Of a DNA stretch of 64,000 nt, positions 9,372 to 17,782 are shown one piece after another. How positions within the stretch are numbered: position 1 is the stretch's first letter; each line of letters starts with the position of its first letter. This DNA comes from Mesorhizobium sp. M2A.F.Ca.ET.046.03.2.1 (lineage in GTDB: Bacteria; Pseudomonadota; Alphaproteobacteria; Rhizobiales; Rhizobiaceae). The notes below the pieces were generated by a model. It ran no database searches and was not told the origin of the DNA. It saw only the letters and a list, made by a program, of their open reading frames with translations. The DNA is taken from NCBI RefSeq assembly GCF_003952425.1, contig NZ_CP034449.1, positions 4,576,001-4,640,000 on the forward strand. Direction: 5' to 3'. Made by a program: the position numbers and the translations under genes.

Positions 9372-9393
9372 TTCCATTTTTTCAAATATGGAA
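9372..9393. promoter_or_regulatory. Candidate operator upstream of the SDR operon
   Basis: TTCCAT, ten bases, then ATGGAA forms an inverted repeat 21 bases upstream of the SDR start codon. The position, immediately before the first gene of the sugar operon and downstream of an RpiR regulator gene, fits a repressor site. The assignment to RpiR is inference. Confidence 0.4.
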
Positions 9394-9419
9394 CGATAAT
9401 TCCCGTTAGTCAATCGTGC

Positions 9420-9515
9420 TAGAGCGGTTCACCGTTCCATGGAACCGGTGAACCGCTCTATCTCCTTGTCTTTCGCAATTCCGGACGGAAAACCGCTGAC
9501 ACTTTTCTTGGAATG
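9420..9515 (+). repeat. Intergenic palindromic element, family A, copy 3
   Basis: The most symmetric copy: TAGAGCGGTTCACCG and CGGTGAACCGCTCTA are perfect 15-bp arms flanking TTCCATGGAAC. The usual tail (CGCAATTCCGGACGGAAAA, then TGACACTTTTCTTGGAATG) follows. It lies between the RpiR gene stop (9516-9518) and the SDR promoter, and ends exactly where the RpiR coding sequence ends. Confidence 0.85.
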
Positions 9516-10415
9516 TTAATCTGTCCGGCGCGCGACGACGCCATGGACCAAGGCCATGCCGACCGCGAGCGAGGCGGCTAGCGAACGGAAGCCGCCAAAA
9601 TCCTGCTCAACCACTTCCAGCCAGGTGTCGGAGAGTTTTGCCAGCGGCGAAAATGTGCTGTCGGTGATGGCGAGGATGCGCGCCTTGCGCTCATGCGCGA
9701 CGGCGACGAGGTCGGGCGTGATCGAATTGTAAGGACTGAACGAGACGGCGAGCACCGCGTCGCGCGGCGTGATGCAGCCGACCTGGTCCAGCGCGGTCGA
9801 GCCGACATTGTCGACCAGCACATTGCGCACGCCCTGCTGCGAAAGCGTCAGCGACAGATAGGTGGTGACGGGAAAGGCGCGCTTGCTGCCGATGACGTAG
9901 ATCAGCTCGGCCGCCGCCAGATGACCGACCATCGTCTCGAAAGCGGCGATATCGAAATTGTTGCCGATGCGGCCGAGCGAGGCCTGGCAGGCGCCGACCA
10001 TGCCATTGAGGAAATGCAGGTCGGCATTCGGCTCCCCGGCCTTGTCCGGGCTGCCTTGCGCATCCGGCCAGGAGCCCTTCATGCGGTCTTTGAACAGGAG
10101 CTGGAAATCGGAAAAGCCGGAATAGCCGAAGATCTGGGCGAAGCGCACCAGGGTCGAGGGCTGCACGCCGGCCTGGTCAGCCACCTGCGCGATCGTGCCG
10201 AGCGCAACCTCGCTCGGATGTTGCCAGAGGAAGATCGCCACCTGGCGAAGCCGTTTCGGGAAATGCACGGTGCCTGACGAAAGCACTGCGCGCAGCTCTT
10301 CATAGGTTTGCGGCTTGGTGTAGCCAAGTGCTGCCAGTGATCGGCTCCTCTTCCTCGCTGCCGTCTCCAGGCTATGCGAGGACGGCTCGTCGGCCGCCTT
10401 GCCGCGGCCGCTCAT
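9516..10415 (-). CDS. RpiR family transcriptional regulator
   Basis: A 299-residue regulator with an N-terminal RpiR helix-turn-helix (about residues 35-110; KRLRQVAIFLWQHPSEVAL and GVQPSTLVRFAQIFGYSGF) and a C-terminal SIS sugar-phosphate-binding domain (IYVIGSKRAFP ... SFSPYNSITPDLVAVA). Regulators of this type sense a phosphorylated sugar and repress or activate catabolic operons. It lies directly upstream of the SDR-to-permease operon on the same strand and divergently from a Gfo/Idh/MocA gene, so it likely controls both. ATG at 10415. Confidence 0.92.
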   Translation of the reverse strand: MSGRGKAADEPSSHSLETAARKRSRSLAALGYTKPQTYEELRAVLSSGTVHFPKRLRQVAIFLWQHPSEVALGTIAQVADQAGVQPSTLVRFAQIFGYSGFSDFQLLFKDRMKGSWPDAQGSPDKAGEPNADLHFLNGMVGACQASLGRIGNNFDIAAFETMVGHLAAAELIYVIGSKRAFPVTTYLSLTLSQQGVRNVLVDNVGSTALDQVGCITPRDAVLAVSFSPYNSITPDLVAVAHERKARILAITDSTFSPLAKLSDTWLEVVEQDFGGFRSLAASLAVGMALVHGVVARRTD

Positions 10416-10627
10416 AGGATATGCCTCATCGTGACCCCAACCATCGGATGCATTATCCGATCCCTGCCCACCGGATGCGGTCCGTCACCTGGACCGAGGG
10501 TAAAAAGCTAACGCGGCACAATCGTTTTACAAAACAAAAAATAGAAATATCATTCGAAAACAGCCGTCGCCGGTCACAACATCCGCACCGACCGGCATAT
10601 CGAAACTTGGGGAGGATAATCGCAATC

Positions 10628-11812
10628 ATGGTCTATGCAACCGCCGATGGTACGTCGCGTCAACGCCTGCGGGTCGGCATGGTCGGAGGCGGCCGCAACG
10701 CCTTCATCGGCGCCGTGCATCGCCTCGCCATGCGGCTCGACGACCAGATCGCGCTGGTCGCCGGCGCATTGTCCTCGGATCCGGAGAATGCCGCGGCCTC
10801 CGCCGCCGAGATCGGCATCGCGCCGGAGCGCAGCTATGCCGATTACCATGCCATGGCGAAAGCCGAAGCGGCACGGCCGGACGGCATCGAGGCGGTGGTC
10901 ATCGTCACGCCCAACCATCTGCACGCACCAATCGCGACGGCCTTCCTCGAGGCTGGCATCGACGTCATCTGCGACAAGCCGCTGTCGACGACGCTTGGCG
11001 AGGCCGAAGCCCTGGTGGCGCTGACCAAAGCGAAGCAGCGCCGCTTCGTCGTCACGCTCAATAACACCGGCTACGCCATGGTGCGCCAGGCGCGCGAAAT
11101 GGTGGCGGCGGGCGAGCTCGGCCGCATCGTGTCGGTGCACGGCGCCTATATCCAGGACTGGCTGACCAAGCCGATCGACGCCGAGGGCCAGAAGCAGGCC
11201 GAATGGCGCACCGATCCAGCGCGCGCCGGCCAGTCGGCCGTGCTTGCCGATATCGGCGTGCATGCCTTCAACCTGGCAAGCTTCGTCTCCGGTTTCGAGG
11301 CGGAGGCGGTTTCGGCCGACCTCTTCACCGCCGTGCCCGGACGGCGGCTCGACGACAACGCGCATGTGCTGATGCGCTGGGCGGGCGGGGCGCGCGGCAC
11401 GATCCTCGCCAGCCAGACTTCGCCCGGCCATTACAACGACCTCTCGGTGCGCATCTATGGCGACAAGGCCGGGCTCGAATGGTCTGGATCGCGGCCGGAG
11501 GAACTGCGCTTCTCGCCCTATGGCGAGGAGACGCGCACGCTGGTGCGCGGCGGCCATGGCGCGACGGCGGAAGCGAGGCGCGTGTCGCGCATGCCGGCAG
11601 CGCACCCGGAAGGCTACATCGAGGCCTTCGCCAATTTCTACCGTGACGCCGCCGACATCATCCGCGCGCATCGATCGGGTGGCGCGGTCGATGCCGCGGG
11701 GGCAGCGCAGGTGCCCGACGTGGTCGACGGCGCGCGTGGCGTGAAGTTCGTGGCGGCGGCGGTGGAGTCGAACGCGGCTGGAGGAGCTTGGACGCAGGCG
11801 AGGCTTGGTTGA
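10628..11812 (+). CDS. Gfo/Idh/MocA family oxidoreductase
   Basis: A 394-residue NAD(P)-dependent dehydrogenase. The Rossmann motif VGMVGGGRNAFIGAVH begins near residue 16, VIVTPNHLHAPI is the nucleotide-fold end, and the catalytic-loop ICDKPLS (EKP-type motif with D for E) follows. The C-terminal domain has the typical LADIGVHAFNLASFV. The ATG at 10628 follows GGGGAGG by about a dozen bases. The 212-base gap to the divergent RpiR gene is AT-rich around 10520-10560 (a run rich in AAAACAAAAAATAG) and presumably holds both promoters. Likely a sugar or inositol-type dehydrogenase of the RpiR-controlled pathway. Confidence 0.9.
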   Translation: MVYATADGTSRQRLRVGMVGGGRNAFIGAVHRLAMRLDDQIALVAGALSSDPENAAASAAEIGIAPERSYADYHAMAKAEAARPDGIEAVVIVTPNHLHAPIATAFLEAGIDVICDKPLSTTLGEAEALVALTKAKQRRFVVTLNNTGYAMVRQAREMVAAGELGRIVSVHGAYIQDWLTKPIDAEGQKQAEWRTDPARAGQSAVLADIGVHAFNLASFVSGFEAEAVSADLFTAVPGRRLDDNAHVLMRWAGGARGTILASQTSPGHYNDLSVRIYGDKAGLEWSGSRPEELRFSPYGEETRTLVRGGHGATAEARRVSRMPAAHPEGYIEAFANFYRDAADIIRAHRSGGAVDAAGAAQVPDVVDGARGVKFVAAAVESNAAGGAWTQARLG

Positions 11813-11895
11813 GGGGCAATCGCACTCTTGACGGCTTGCCAAACTCAGCCTCCGATGGCCGCAAACGCAGTTTGATAAAGCCGCCTCGGTGAACC

Positions 11896-12486
11896 ATGAA
11901 GCGCGCGCAGATCGAAGAGCAGAACCGTTACCTCCTGCGGCGCCAGCGCGAATTCCGCCAGGCCGCCGATGTCGTCACGCAGTCCTGGATGGCGTTCCCC
12001 GAGATCAAGGCGATCGCTGTCATCGGCTCGGTGGCGAAACCGCTCTGGAAGGAGATTCCGAGGTTCAGCGACTTCCGCCGCGCGGGTATCGATGTTTGGC
12101 ATGAATGCAGCGACCTCGACCTGGCTGTCTGGGTCGACTCGCAACACCGGCTTGGCGAGTTGCGCCGTAAGGGCGCCGCGGCGCTGCGGCAGGCGTTCGA
12201 GGCCGGGCTTGGCATCAGTGTCGCCGACCATCAACTCGACGTTTTCCTGTTCGAGCCCGGCAGCGACCACTACCTTGGCCGGCTTTGCTCCTTCAACCGC
12301 TGTCCGAAGGGAAATCGGGATTGTCTGGTTCCCGGCTGCGGGGCGATGCCCTTCAACAAGCGCATCGCGGATTTCCGGCCCTACGCCGATTTGTTGGAGC
12401 CGGTCACATATTCTACCCTCTACCAGCGCGATCGCGGTTTACTGCGTTCAGCGCTTGAATTGCCGAACGTCGATGAGGCTGGCTAA
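11896..12486 (+). CDS. Nucleotidyltransferase-fold protein
   Basis: A 196-residue protein with the polymerase-beta-like nucleotidyltransferase signature: AVIGSVAKPLW near residue 42 and CSDLDLAVWVDS near residue 74, that is GS followed by D-x-D. The C-terminal half contains several cysteines (RLCSFNRCPKGNRDCLVPGC) that might bind a metal. I do not recognise a precise family or substrate. ATG at 11896, 80 bases after the Gfo gene; no clear operon relation to either neighbour. Confidence 0.7.
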   Translation: MKRAQIEEQNRYLLRRQREFRQAADVVTQSWMAFPEIKAIAVIGSVAKPLWKEIPRFSDFRRAGIDVWHECSDLDLAVWVDSQHRLGELRRKGAAALRQAFEAGLGISVADHQLDVFLFEPGSDHYLGRLCSFNRCPKGNRDCLVPGCGAMPFNKRIADFRPYADLLEPVTYSTLYQRDRGLLRSALELPNVDEAG

Positions 12487-12547
12487 GCGACTCCCGCAAA
12501 CTAGCCCTTGATCGCGACGTGCGTCCGGCGCGCCTCCCGTGAGCCGG

Positions 12548-12730
12548 TCAAGGTCGGGGCCGCCTGGGCGTGGAATGCTTGGGCGGCTCGTCATTCTCAT
12601 CGGGATTGGGGATCGGCGCCTCATCGGGAAGCCGATCCGGATCCGGCTCGCGCATCGGCTTGGGTTCCGGGATGGGCGGAGGCGTGGGCACCGGCGTTGG
12701 AGACGGGTCCGGATTGGGGAGAATGGCCAT
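12548..12730 (-). CDS. Small proline-rich acidic protein
   Basis: A 60-residue protein beginning MAILPNPDPSPTPVPTPPPI and continuing with alternating P, E, D and K (PEPKPMREPDPD, PNPDENDEPPKH). About 40 percent is proline. No signal peptide or membrane segment is visible. The ATG at 12730 is preceded by GGAAGGA. A GGAAC-N18-TT site about 140 bases upstream suggests general-stress control. Function unknown; such peptides are likely disordered. Confidence 0.6.
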   Translation of the reverse strand: MAILPNPDPSPTPVPTPPPIPEPKPMREPDPDRLPDEAPIPNPDENDEPPKHSTPRRPRP

Positions 12731-12871
12731 CGCTTTTTCCTTCCGCTCGGCGCCTTGGCAGGCTCTACGCGATCCCGACAAGCGGGATGTCCTGCCCGAC
12801 CTGAAAATGATGGAGGCGATCGCCGTATTCAGACGGTTTCGTCAGGAGCGATCGGCGGCGCAAGCTGGCAG

Positions 12872-12896
12872 AACGGCCGCGCCAGCGGATCGTTCC
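12872..12896 (-). promoter_or_regulatory. RpoE2/EcfG-type promoter candidate
   Basis: On the minus strand GGAAC is followed by 18 bases and CCG-TT (so also CGTT). It points toward the proline-rich peptide gene that starts at 12730. It matches the GGAAC-N18/19-TT pattern reported for rhizobial RpoE2. Confidence 0.5.
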
Positions 12897-13020
12897 CACA
12901 CGATCGCGCCGCGAGAACGATCAAATGATTCCGCGGGTCCGTTTCGGCCCTTGCCGGCGTTGGGCGGCGCCTTAGTTCCCAGTGTGGGCGGGTGATCATC
13001 TGTCGATACAGGAGACGGCC

Positions 13021-13455
13021 GTGAAGCACCAAACCCTTGACCAAATCAACGCCGTTGCCGACGTTCAGGCCGAAGCACCGGCTCTCATCGCCAACCGGGG
13101 CCAGCGCCTTGAGCGCTGGGCGCAACTTCTCGAACAAAGCCCCAGCCGCCGCCTCACGGCGTTGGCGGGCACCGAATACGCTCCACCCGACGTGCGTGAA
13201 AGAATGCGCACCGACGGATCGGCGATCACCGTCGCATTCGAAGATCCGATCTTCCGTGCGCAGGGCCTGCAGGATGACTCGTATGGCGAAGCCAAGCGCT
13301 TCTTCGAGATGAGCGACTGGCAACTGCATGAGGTTGTCTGCCATTGTCATGTCGGCGCCAACATGCCGGCGCGCTGGGCGGCGTCGCGCGTGCGCGCGGC
13401 GGTCTCTCCGGGTGCGGGCATCCTTGCGTGGCTGAGAGCTGTGTTCATGCACTAG
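13021..13455 (+). CDS. Hypothetical protein
   Basis: A 144-residue protein; GTG start at 13021 chosen because AGGAG lies about eight bases upstream and the sequence becomes protein-like from KHQTLDQINAVADVQ. It is mostly helical in character (RLERWAQLLEQ, EAKRFFEMSDWQLHEVVCHC) with a CHCH segment near residue 107 and a hydrophobic C-terminus. I do not recognise the family. It stands alone between the proline-rich peptide and nuoD. Confidence 0.6.
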   Translation: MKHQTLDQINAVADVQAEAPALIANRGQRLERWAQLLEQSPSRRLTALAGTEYAPPDVRERMRTDGSAITVAFEDPIFRAQGLQDDSYGEAKRFFEMSDWQLHEVVCHCHVGANMPARWAASRVRAAVSPGAGILAWLRAVFMH

Positions 13456-13537
13456 GCGTGCACCTACGCACCGGGGCGTTGGTTCGAGATCTTGATAGGA
13501 GTAACGGAGATCTGGCGAGTTCTCCGCCCTCCTTGCG

Positions 13538-14728
13538 TTAGCGGTCGATCTCGCCGAAGACGATGTCGAGCGAACCGATGATCGCCGCGACATCCGCCAC
13601 CATGTGCCCGCGCGACAGGAAATCGATCGCCTGCAGATGGGCGAAGGATGGCGCCCGTATCTTGCAGCGATAGGGAATGTTGCCGCCGTCGGAGACCAGA
13701 TAGACGCCGAACTCGCCCTTCGGCGCCTCAACCGCGGCGTAGACCTCGCCACGCGGCACGCGGTGTCCTTCGGTATAAAGCTTGAAATGATGGATGGTCG
13801 CTTCCATGGAGCGCTTCATGGTGGCGCGCGGCGGCGGTGTGATCTTCTGATTGGCAACCGCGACCGGACCCTGGCCGTCGGCTGAGCGCAGCTTCTGCAG
13901 GCACTGCCGCATGATGCTCACCGACTGGCGCATCTCTTCCATGCGTACCAGATAGCGGTCGTAGCAGTCGCCGTTCTTGCCGACCGGGATATCGAACTCC
14001 ATCTCGGGATAGCATTCATAGGGCTGCGCCTTGCGCAGGTCCCAGGCGGCGCCCGAGCCGCGCACCATGGGCCCGGAGAAACCCAACGCCCATGCGTCAT
14101 CGAGCGAGATCGCGCCGACATCGACGTTGCGCTGCTTGAAGATGCGGTTGTCGGTAAGCAGCCCTTCGAGATTGTCGCAGACCTTCAGGAACGGATCGCA
14201 GAAATTCCAGATGTCGTCGAGCAGCTCTTCCGGCAGATCCTGGTGCACGCCGCCGACGCGGAAATAATTGGCGTGCATGCGGGCGCCAGATGCGCGTTCA
14301 TAAAACACCATCAGCTTCTCGCGTTCGGCGAAGCCCCAGAGCGGCGGGGTCAGGGCGCCGATATCCATGGCCTGCGTGGTGACGTTGAGAAGATGCGACA
14401 GCAGCCGCCCGATCTCGCAGAACAATACGCGGATGAGTTGCCCCCGCCGCGGAACCGATATTTCCAGCAGCTTTTCGGCGGCAAGGCAGAAGGCATGCTC
14501 CTGGTTCATCGGCGCGACATAGTCGAGCCGGTCGAAATAGGGCAGGGCCTGCAGGTAGTTCTTGTATTCGATCAGCTTCTCGGTGCCGCGATGGAGCAGG
14601 CCGATATGCGGGTCGGCGCGTTCGACGATCTCGCCGTCCAATTCCAGCACCAGCCGCAGCACGCCATGCGCGGACGGGTGCTGCGGCCCGAAATTCAGGG
14701 TGAAGTTGCGGACTGCGGCTTCGGTCAT
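13538..14728 (-). CDS. nuoD: NADH-quinone oxidoreductase subunit D, solitary copy
   Basis: A full-length 396-residue NuoD (49 kDa subunit of complex I). It starts [21 protein letters not shown], keeping the quinone-site histidine segment, has the [19 protein letters not shown] loop with the quinone-site tyrosine, and ends in GEIDR, the family's usual C-terminal EVDR-type motif. In complex I it would sit in the peripheral arm near the quinone. Here it is alone: no other nuo gene flanks it, the neighbours being an unknown protein and a small secreted protein. It is either a spare subunit or a relic of a second nuo operon. Confidence 0.93.
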   Translation of the reverse strand: MTEAAVRNFTLNFGPQHPSAHGVLRLVLELDGEIVERADPHIGLLHRGTEKLIEYKNYLQALPYFDRLDYVAPMNQEHAFCLAAEKLLEISVPRRGQLIRVLFCEIGRLLSHLLNVTTQAMDIGALTPPLWGFAEREKLMVFYERASGARMHANYFRVGGVHQDLPEELLDDIWNFCDPFLKVCDNLEGLLTDNRIFKQRNVDVGAISLDDAWALGFSGPMVRGSGAAWDLRKAQPYECYPEMEFDIPVGKNGDCYDRYLVRMEEMRQSVSIMRQCLQKLRSADGQGPVAVANQKITPPPRATMKRSMEATIHHFKLYTEGHRVPRGEVYAAVEAPKGEFGVYLVSDGGNIPYRCKIRAPSFAHLQAIDFLSRGHMVADVAAIIGSLDIVFGEIDR

Positions 14729-14789
14729 GGCGACCTCCGCAAGAGTGAGGATCGAAGGCGACGGCGGCCGTTCGGCCGGGTCATGCCCC

Positions 14790-14896
14790 TAAAGCGCGTC
14801 GCGATCTTTCAGGTTCGCTCCCTGCGCTTTAGGTTCTTGATTCTACGCATGTCCTTGGTCCCGAAACCGGTTCCCACTTTCGGGAGACATGCTTTA
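14790..14896 (+). repeat. Intergenic palindromic element, family B, copy 1
   Basis: An element beginning TAAAGCGCGTCGCGATC and GCTCCCTGCGCTTTAG (an outer imperfect inverted repeat), followed by CGCATGTCCTTGGTCCCGAA, ACCGGTTCCCACTTTCGG and GAGACATGCTTTAG, where GCATGTC and GACATGC pair. A second copy is at 20181-20284. Elements of this kind are common between rhizobial genes; it resembles the RIME class, but the naming is from memory. Confidence 0.8.
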
Positions 14897-14898
14897 GG

Positions 14899-15327
14899 TC
14901 AGGCCGTCGTCTGGATGATCAGCGTCAGCGTGCCGTCACCGTCGATGTTGGCTGCGACGACCTGCGAGGAATTCAGCCCGTTCGCATGCAGGACCGACGT
15001 CGCCTCGGGCGAGGCATCGACCGAGCTCTGCAGCTTGGCCAGCTCCTTGGCAGTCGTCCTGGTGACTATGGCCTCCGCCTGCGCCTTCACTTCCGAAGGC
15101 AGGTCCTCCATCGCCACCACGACGATGTTGGTGACGTTCTGGGCGGCATCGTCCTGGCCTGGTTGTGGTTGGCCGGGCTGCGGCTGGCCGGACTGCGGCT
15201 GGTGTGGAATGGGCTCCTGAGCAGGAGGCGGGGCTTGCGGCGGCTGCGGATCGGCGCGTTGAGCAGAAGCGGGCTGCGCCAATGCCATTGCCGACAGCGT
15301 CAGGACTATCGTCAAGGTGCGCATCAT
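14899..15327 (-). CDS. Small secreted protein with Pro/Gln repeats
   Basis: A 142-residue exported protein. Signal peptide MMRTLTIVLTLSAMALAQPA with cleavage after ASA; then a low-complexity linker with tandem QPQSG, QPQPG, QPQPG units (residues 35-57); then a folded part (DLPSEVKAQAEAIVTRTTA ... NIDGDGTLTLIIQT). No catalytic motif recognised. The ATG at 15327 has AAAGGA close upstream. A GGAAC-N18-TT site at 15359-15383 sits at promoter distance, suggesting general-stress control. Confidence 0.72.
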   Translation of the reverse strand: MMRTLTIVLTLSAMALAQPASAQRADPQPPQAPPPAQEPIPHQPQSGQPQPGQPQPGQDDAAQNVTNIVVVAMEDLPSEVKAQAEAIVTRTTAKELAKLQSSVDASPEATSVLHANGLNSSQVVAANIDGDGTLTLIIQTTA

Positions 15328-15358
15328 CTTTCCTTTCGATCTCGAAATCTGACGACAC

Positions 15359-15383
15359 AACCCCGGGGCCGGGTGATGGTTCC
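15359..15383 (-). promoter_or_regulatory. RpoE2/EcfG-type promoter candidate
   Basis: Minus-strand GGAAC, 18 bases, TT. The TT lies 32 bases upstream of the start codon of the secreted-protein gene at 15327, a normal promoter distance. Confidence 0.55.
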
Positions 15384-15407
15384 AGGAAAGCCGCGACAGC
15401 GGCGACT

Positions 15408-15509
15408 TAGAGCAATTCCAGGAAAAGTGTGAGCGGTTTTCCGTCCGGCATTGCTTCAAAAACAAAGATAGAGCGGTTCGCCGTTTCCGTAAAACGGTGA
15501 AACGCTCTA
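15408..15509 (-). repeat. Intergenic palindromic element, family A, copy 4 (inverted)
   Basis: The same element as at 1172 but in reverse: TAGAGCAATTCCAGGAAAAG, TGAGCGGTTTTCCGTCCGG, then the hairpin arms GAGCGGTTCGCCGTTT and AAACGGTGAAACGCTC. Its last bases (CTA at 15507-15509) provide the TAG stop of the alkB-like gene. Confidence 0.85.
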
Positions 15510-16118
15510 AGAGACGCGCATCGTCCGGAAGGTGACGGAGTAGCGGTGTTGCGCGACAGGCGGGATGGAGTGTTCCCACTCGTTTCGCGACGGGCCGGCC
15601 ATGAGATAGACCGACCTGGGCTCGACGTCGATCGTTGCCCGGTCCCATGCCGCGCCGCTCTTGCGGCGCAGCCGGAAACTGCAGGGCGCCAGCAGGGAGA
15701 CGCCGGCGACCAGCTCGAAATGCGGCTTGTCGCGATGCCAGCCTATGCCGGCGCCCGGGCGATATTCGTTGATGAGCACCTGCGCGAATTCGCTCGCCGC
15801 GACGCCCGCGAATTCGGCGACCTTGGCGCGCAGCGGCAGCAGGAAGTCCGGAATGGGCGGCGCTTCGAGCACCTGGCGACGCTCATAGTCATAGCGCAGG
15901 CCGAAGCCGACGACCTGCCTGTTGGCAAGATAGCCATGAAAATCGAACGGCTTGAAAGGCAGGCCGCGGATATGGCCGACCAATGCGTGCTCTTCGTCAC
16001 GGGTGATCAGTTCCGGCTTGTAGGAGAAGCCTTCGGGCGGGCTTGCGGGCAGCGAGGGCGCACCAAAGAGATCGCCCTGGCGGGCGCTCTCCCTGGTCGG
16101 GCGTTTGGCTGATGACAT
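15507..16118 (-). CDS. alkB: AlkB family alpha-ketoglutarate-dependent dioxygenase
   Basis: A 203-residue Fe(II)/2-oxoglutarate dioxygenase that would repair alkylated bases oxidatively. The iron triad is visible as H128 and D130 in WHRDKPHF and H183 in NEWEHSIPP, and the 2-oxoglutarate-binding R-x5-R as R192 and R198 in HRYSVTFR. Length and the RYDYERR substrate segment fit the short bacterial AlkB-like group. It lacks the Ada partner domain and stands alone. Its stop codon is supplied by the adjoining repeat element. Confidence 0.9.
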   Translation of the reverse strand: MSSAKRPTRESARQGDLFGAPSLPASPPEGFSYKPELITRDEEHALVGHIRGLPFKPFDFHGYLANRQVVGFGLRYDYERRQVLEAPPIPDFLLPLRAKVAEFAGVAASEFAQVLINEYRPGAGIGWHRDKPHFELVAGVSLLAPCSFRLRRKSGAAWDRATIDVEPRSVYLMAGPSRNEWEHSIPPVAQHRYSVTFRTMRVS

Positions 16119-16169
16119 GCGGCTCAGATAGGCGATCGGAGCACGTGTGCAAGGCCGCTCACGGCCCGC

Positions 16170-16195
16170 GGAACCTGGAAGATGCGTGAAGGGTT
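16170..16195 (+). promoter_or_regulatory. RpoE2/EcfG-type promoter candidate (N19)
   Basis: GGAAC, 19 bases, TT on the plus strand, ending 15 bases before the KTSC gene's first ATG. The spacer is one base longer than in the other candidates here. Confidence 0.4.
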
Positions 16196-16209
16196 AGGAT
16201 GGAAGCAGG

Positions 16210-16560
16210 ATGCCGGCCATGCCTTCCACCGCAATCCAGAACATTCACTACGATACGTCGCGGCGAGTCCTTTCGGTATGGTTCGTTCCGAGCGGCGACC
16301 GCTACGACTATGAGGATGTGGAACCCGAGATCTACATGGCCTTCAAGGCAGCTTTCTCAAAAGGCCAATTCTTCAACGAGTTCGTGCGCGATCGCTTCAG
16401 ATACCGCCTCGTAGGACGTGGGCGCGGCATTGAGTGCCAGGGCGCCGCGTCTTCACGCCGCGGCGTCGTCAGCCCGTCTTGGGCGCGAGGATACACATCA
16501 CGTGCTCGGCAATCGCCAGGCTGGCAGTCAGGCCGGGGCTTTCGATGCCGAACAAATTGA
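16210..16560 (+). CDS. KTSC domain protein with unusual C-terminal extension
   Basis: The first about 68 residues ([20 protein letters not shown] ... [20 protein letters not shown]) are a clear KTSC domain, a small fold often found alone or with nucleic-acid enzymes. Such proteins normally end just after this point. Here the frame runs on for about 45 low-complexity residues and overlaps the convergent oxidase gene by 92 bases. Stops lie in both other frames at 16412 and 16431, so a recent frameshift near the domain end is likely. ATG at 16210 or 16219 are both possible. Confidence 0.65.
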   Translation: MPAMPSTAIQNIHYDTSRRVLSVWFVPSGDRYDYEDVEPEIYMAFKAAFSKGQFFNEFVRDRFRYRLVGRGRGIECQGAASSRRGVVSPSWARGYTSRARQSPGWQSGRGFRCRTN

Positions 16561-17590
16561 CGAGGCCGTCGATGCCATGCGTTGCGGCATCCTGGATGAC
16601 GAAATCGCTGTTGGCGTCGCCTGGGCCGGAGAGCTTCGGCCGGATGCCGCTATAGGCCGCCTGCAGGCTGCCATCGGGCAGATCGGGCCAATATTTGCGG
16701 ATCGCGGCATAGAAGCGCTCACCGCGCGCCGGATCGATGCGATAGTCGATCGTGTCCGTCCACTCGACGTCCGGTCCGAAGCGTGCGGCGCCTGCAAGAT
16801 CGAGCGTAAGATGGACGCCGAGCCCGCCGGGCTCAGGCACGGGATAAATAAGATGTGAAAAGGGTGCGCGCCCGGCAACCGAGAAATAATTGCCCTTGGC
16901 GTAGCGAAGCGCCGGCAGGAATTGCCGACCAAATCCTTCCAGCGAGCCTGCCAAGGCGACGGCGCCCAGGCCGGCCGCATTGATAAGGCGCGGCGCGGCG
17001 ATCTCGAACTGCTCGCCGCTCGCCGCGTCCATCGTCCGCACCACGATCCTGCCCGGCTCGACGCGGCCCGAGACGATGCGGGTGTTGAGCGACAGCGTCG
17101 CGCCGTGCTCCTCGGCGTCGCCGAGCAGGCCGAGCATGAGCGCGTGGCTGTCGATGATGCCAGTGGACGGCGAAAGCAGCGCCATGGTGCAGTGAAGCGC
17201 CGGCTCCAGGGCTTGCGCTTCGGCGGCGGAGACGAAGCGCAAATCGTCGACGCCGCAGGCAGCGGCGCCAGCCTGGATCGTGGCGAGCACGGGGTCCTGG
17301 GCCTCGTCGGTCGCGACGATCAGCTTGCCTGCGCGGCGATGCGGGATCGCGCGTTCCGCACAGTACCGATACAGCATGTCGCGGCCAGCGACGCAGAGCC
17401 GGGCCTTCAGCGACCCTTGCGGATAATAGATCCCGGCATGGATGACTTCCGAATTGCGCGAGCTCGTCTCGGTGCCGATGGCATCCGCGGCTTCGAGGAC
17501 AAGCGTGTCGAGACCTTTGGCGGCCAATGCGCGCGCGACCGCCAGACCAATCACGCCTGCGCCCGCGATAATGCAGTCGACTTGTTCCAT
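16469..17590 (-). CDS. FAD-dependent oxidoreductase, L-2-hydroxyglutarate oxidase-like
   Basis: A 373-residue DAO-fold flavoprotein. The dinucleotide motif [18 protein letters not shown] starts at residue 6; [15 protein letters not shown] is the signature of the LhgO/L2HGDH group, and a C-terminal [17 protein letters not shown] closes the FAD site. It would oxidise L-2-hydroxyglutarate or a related 2-hydroxy acid, passing electrons to oxygen or quinone. ATG at 17590. It is transcribed divergently from the aminotransferase at 17783; the 192-base gap carries no obvious motif. Confidence 0.88.
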   Translation of the reverse strand: MEQVDCIIAGAGVIGLAVARALAAKGLDTLVLEAADAIGTETSSRNSEVIHAGIYYPQGSLKARLCVAGRDMLYRYCAERAIPHRRAGKLIVATDEAQDPVLATIQAGAAACGVDDLRFVSAAEAQALEPALHCTMALLSPSTGIIDSHALMLGLLGDAEEHGATLSLNTRIVSGRVEPGRIVVRTMDAASGEQFEIAAPRLINAAGLGAVALAGSLEGFGRQFLPALRYAKGNYFSVAGRAPFSHLIYPVPEPGGLGVHLTLDLAGAARFGPDVEWTDTIDYRIDPARGERFYAAIRKYWPDLPDGSLQAAYSGIRPKLSGPGDANSDFVIQDAATHGIDGLVNLFGIESPGLTASLAIAEHVMCILAPKTG

Positions 17591-17782
17591 TGCTAACCCT
17601 GCTGCGCCATCAGTTCCGCGACTGTCGCGGCTTGTTGGCGCTATCGATACCGGCTTCGCGGCTCTTGCGACCAGCCTTCGCGATGAGGCATCAGCCGTGA
17701 CAATGCAACGCGGAACTTTCGGATTTCACAACGAGGAAGCTCGTCCTATTTCCGCTTTGGACCCCCAAGACAGGACCCCACC

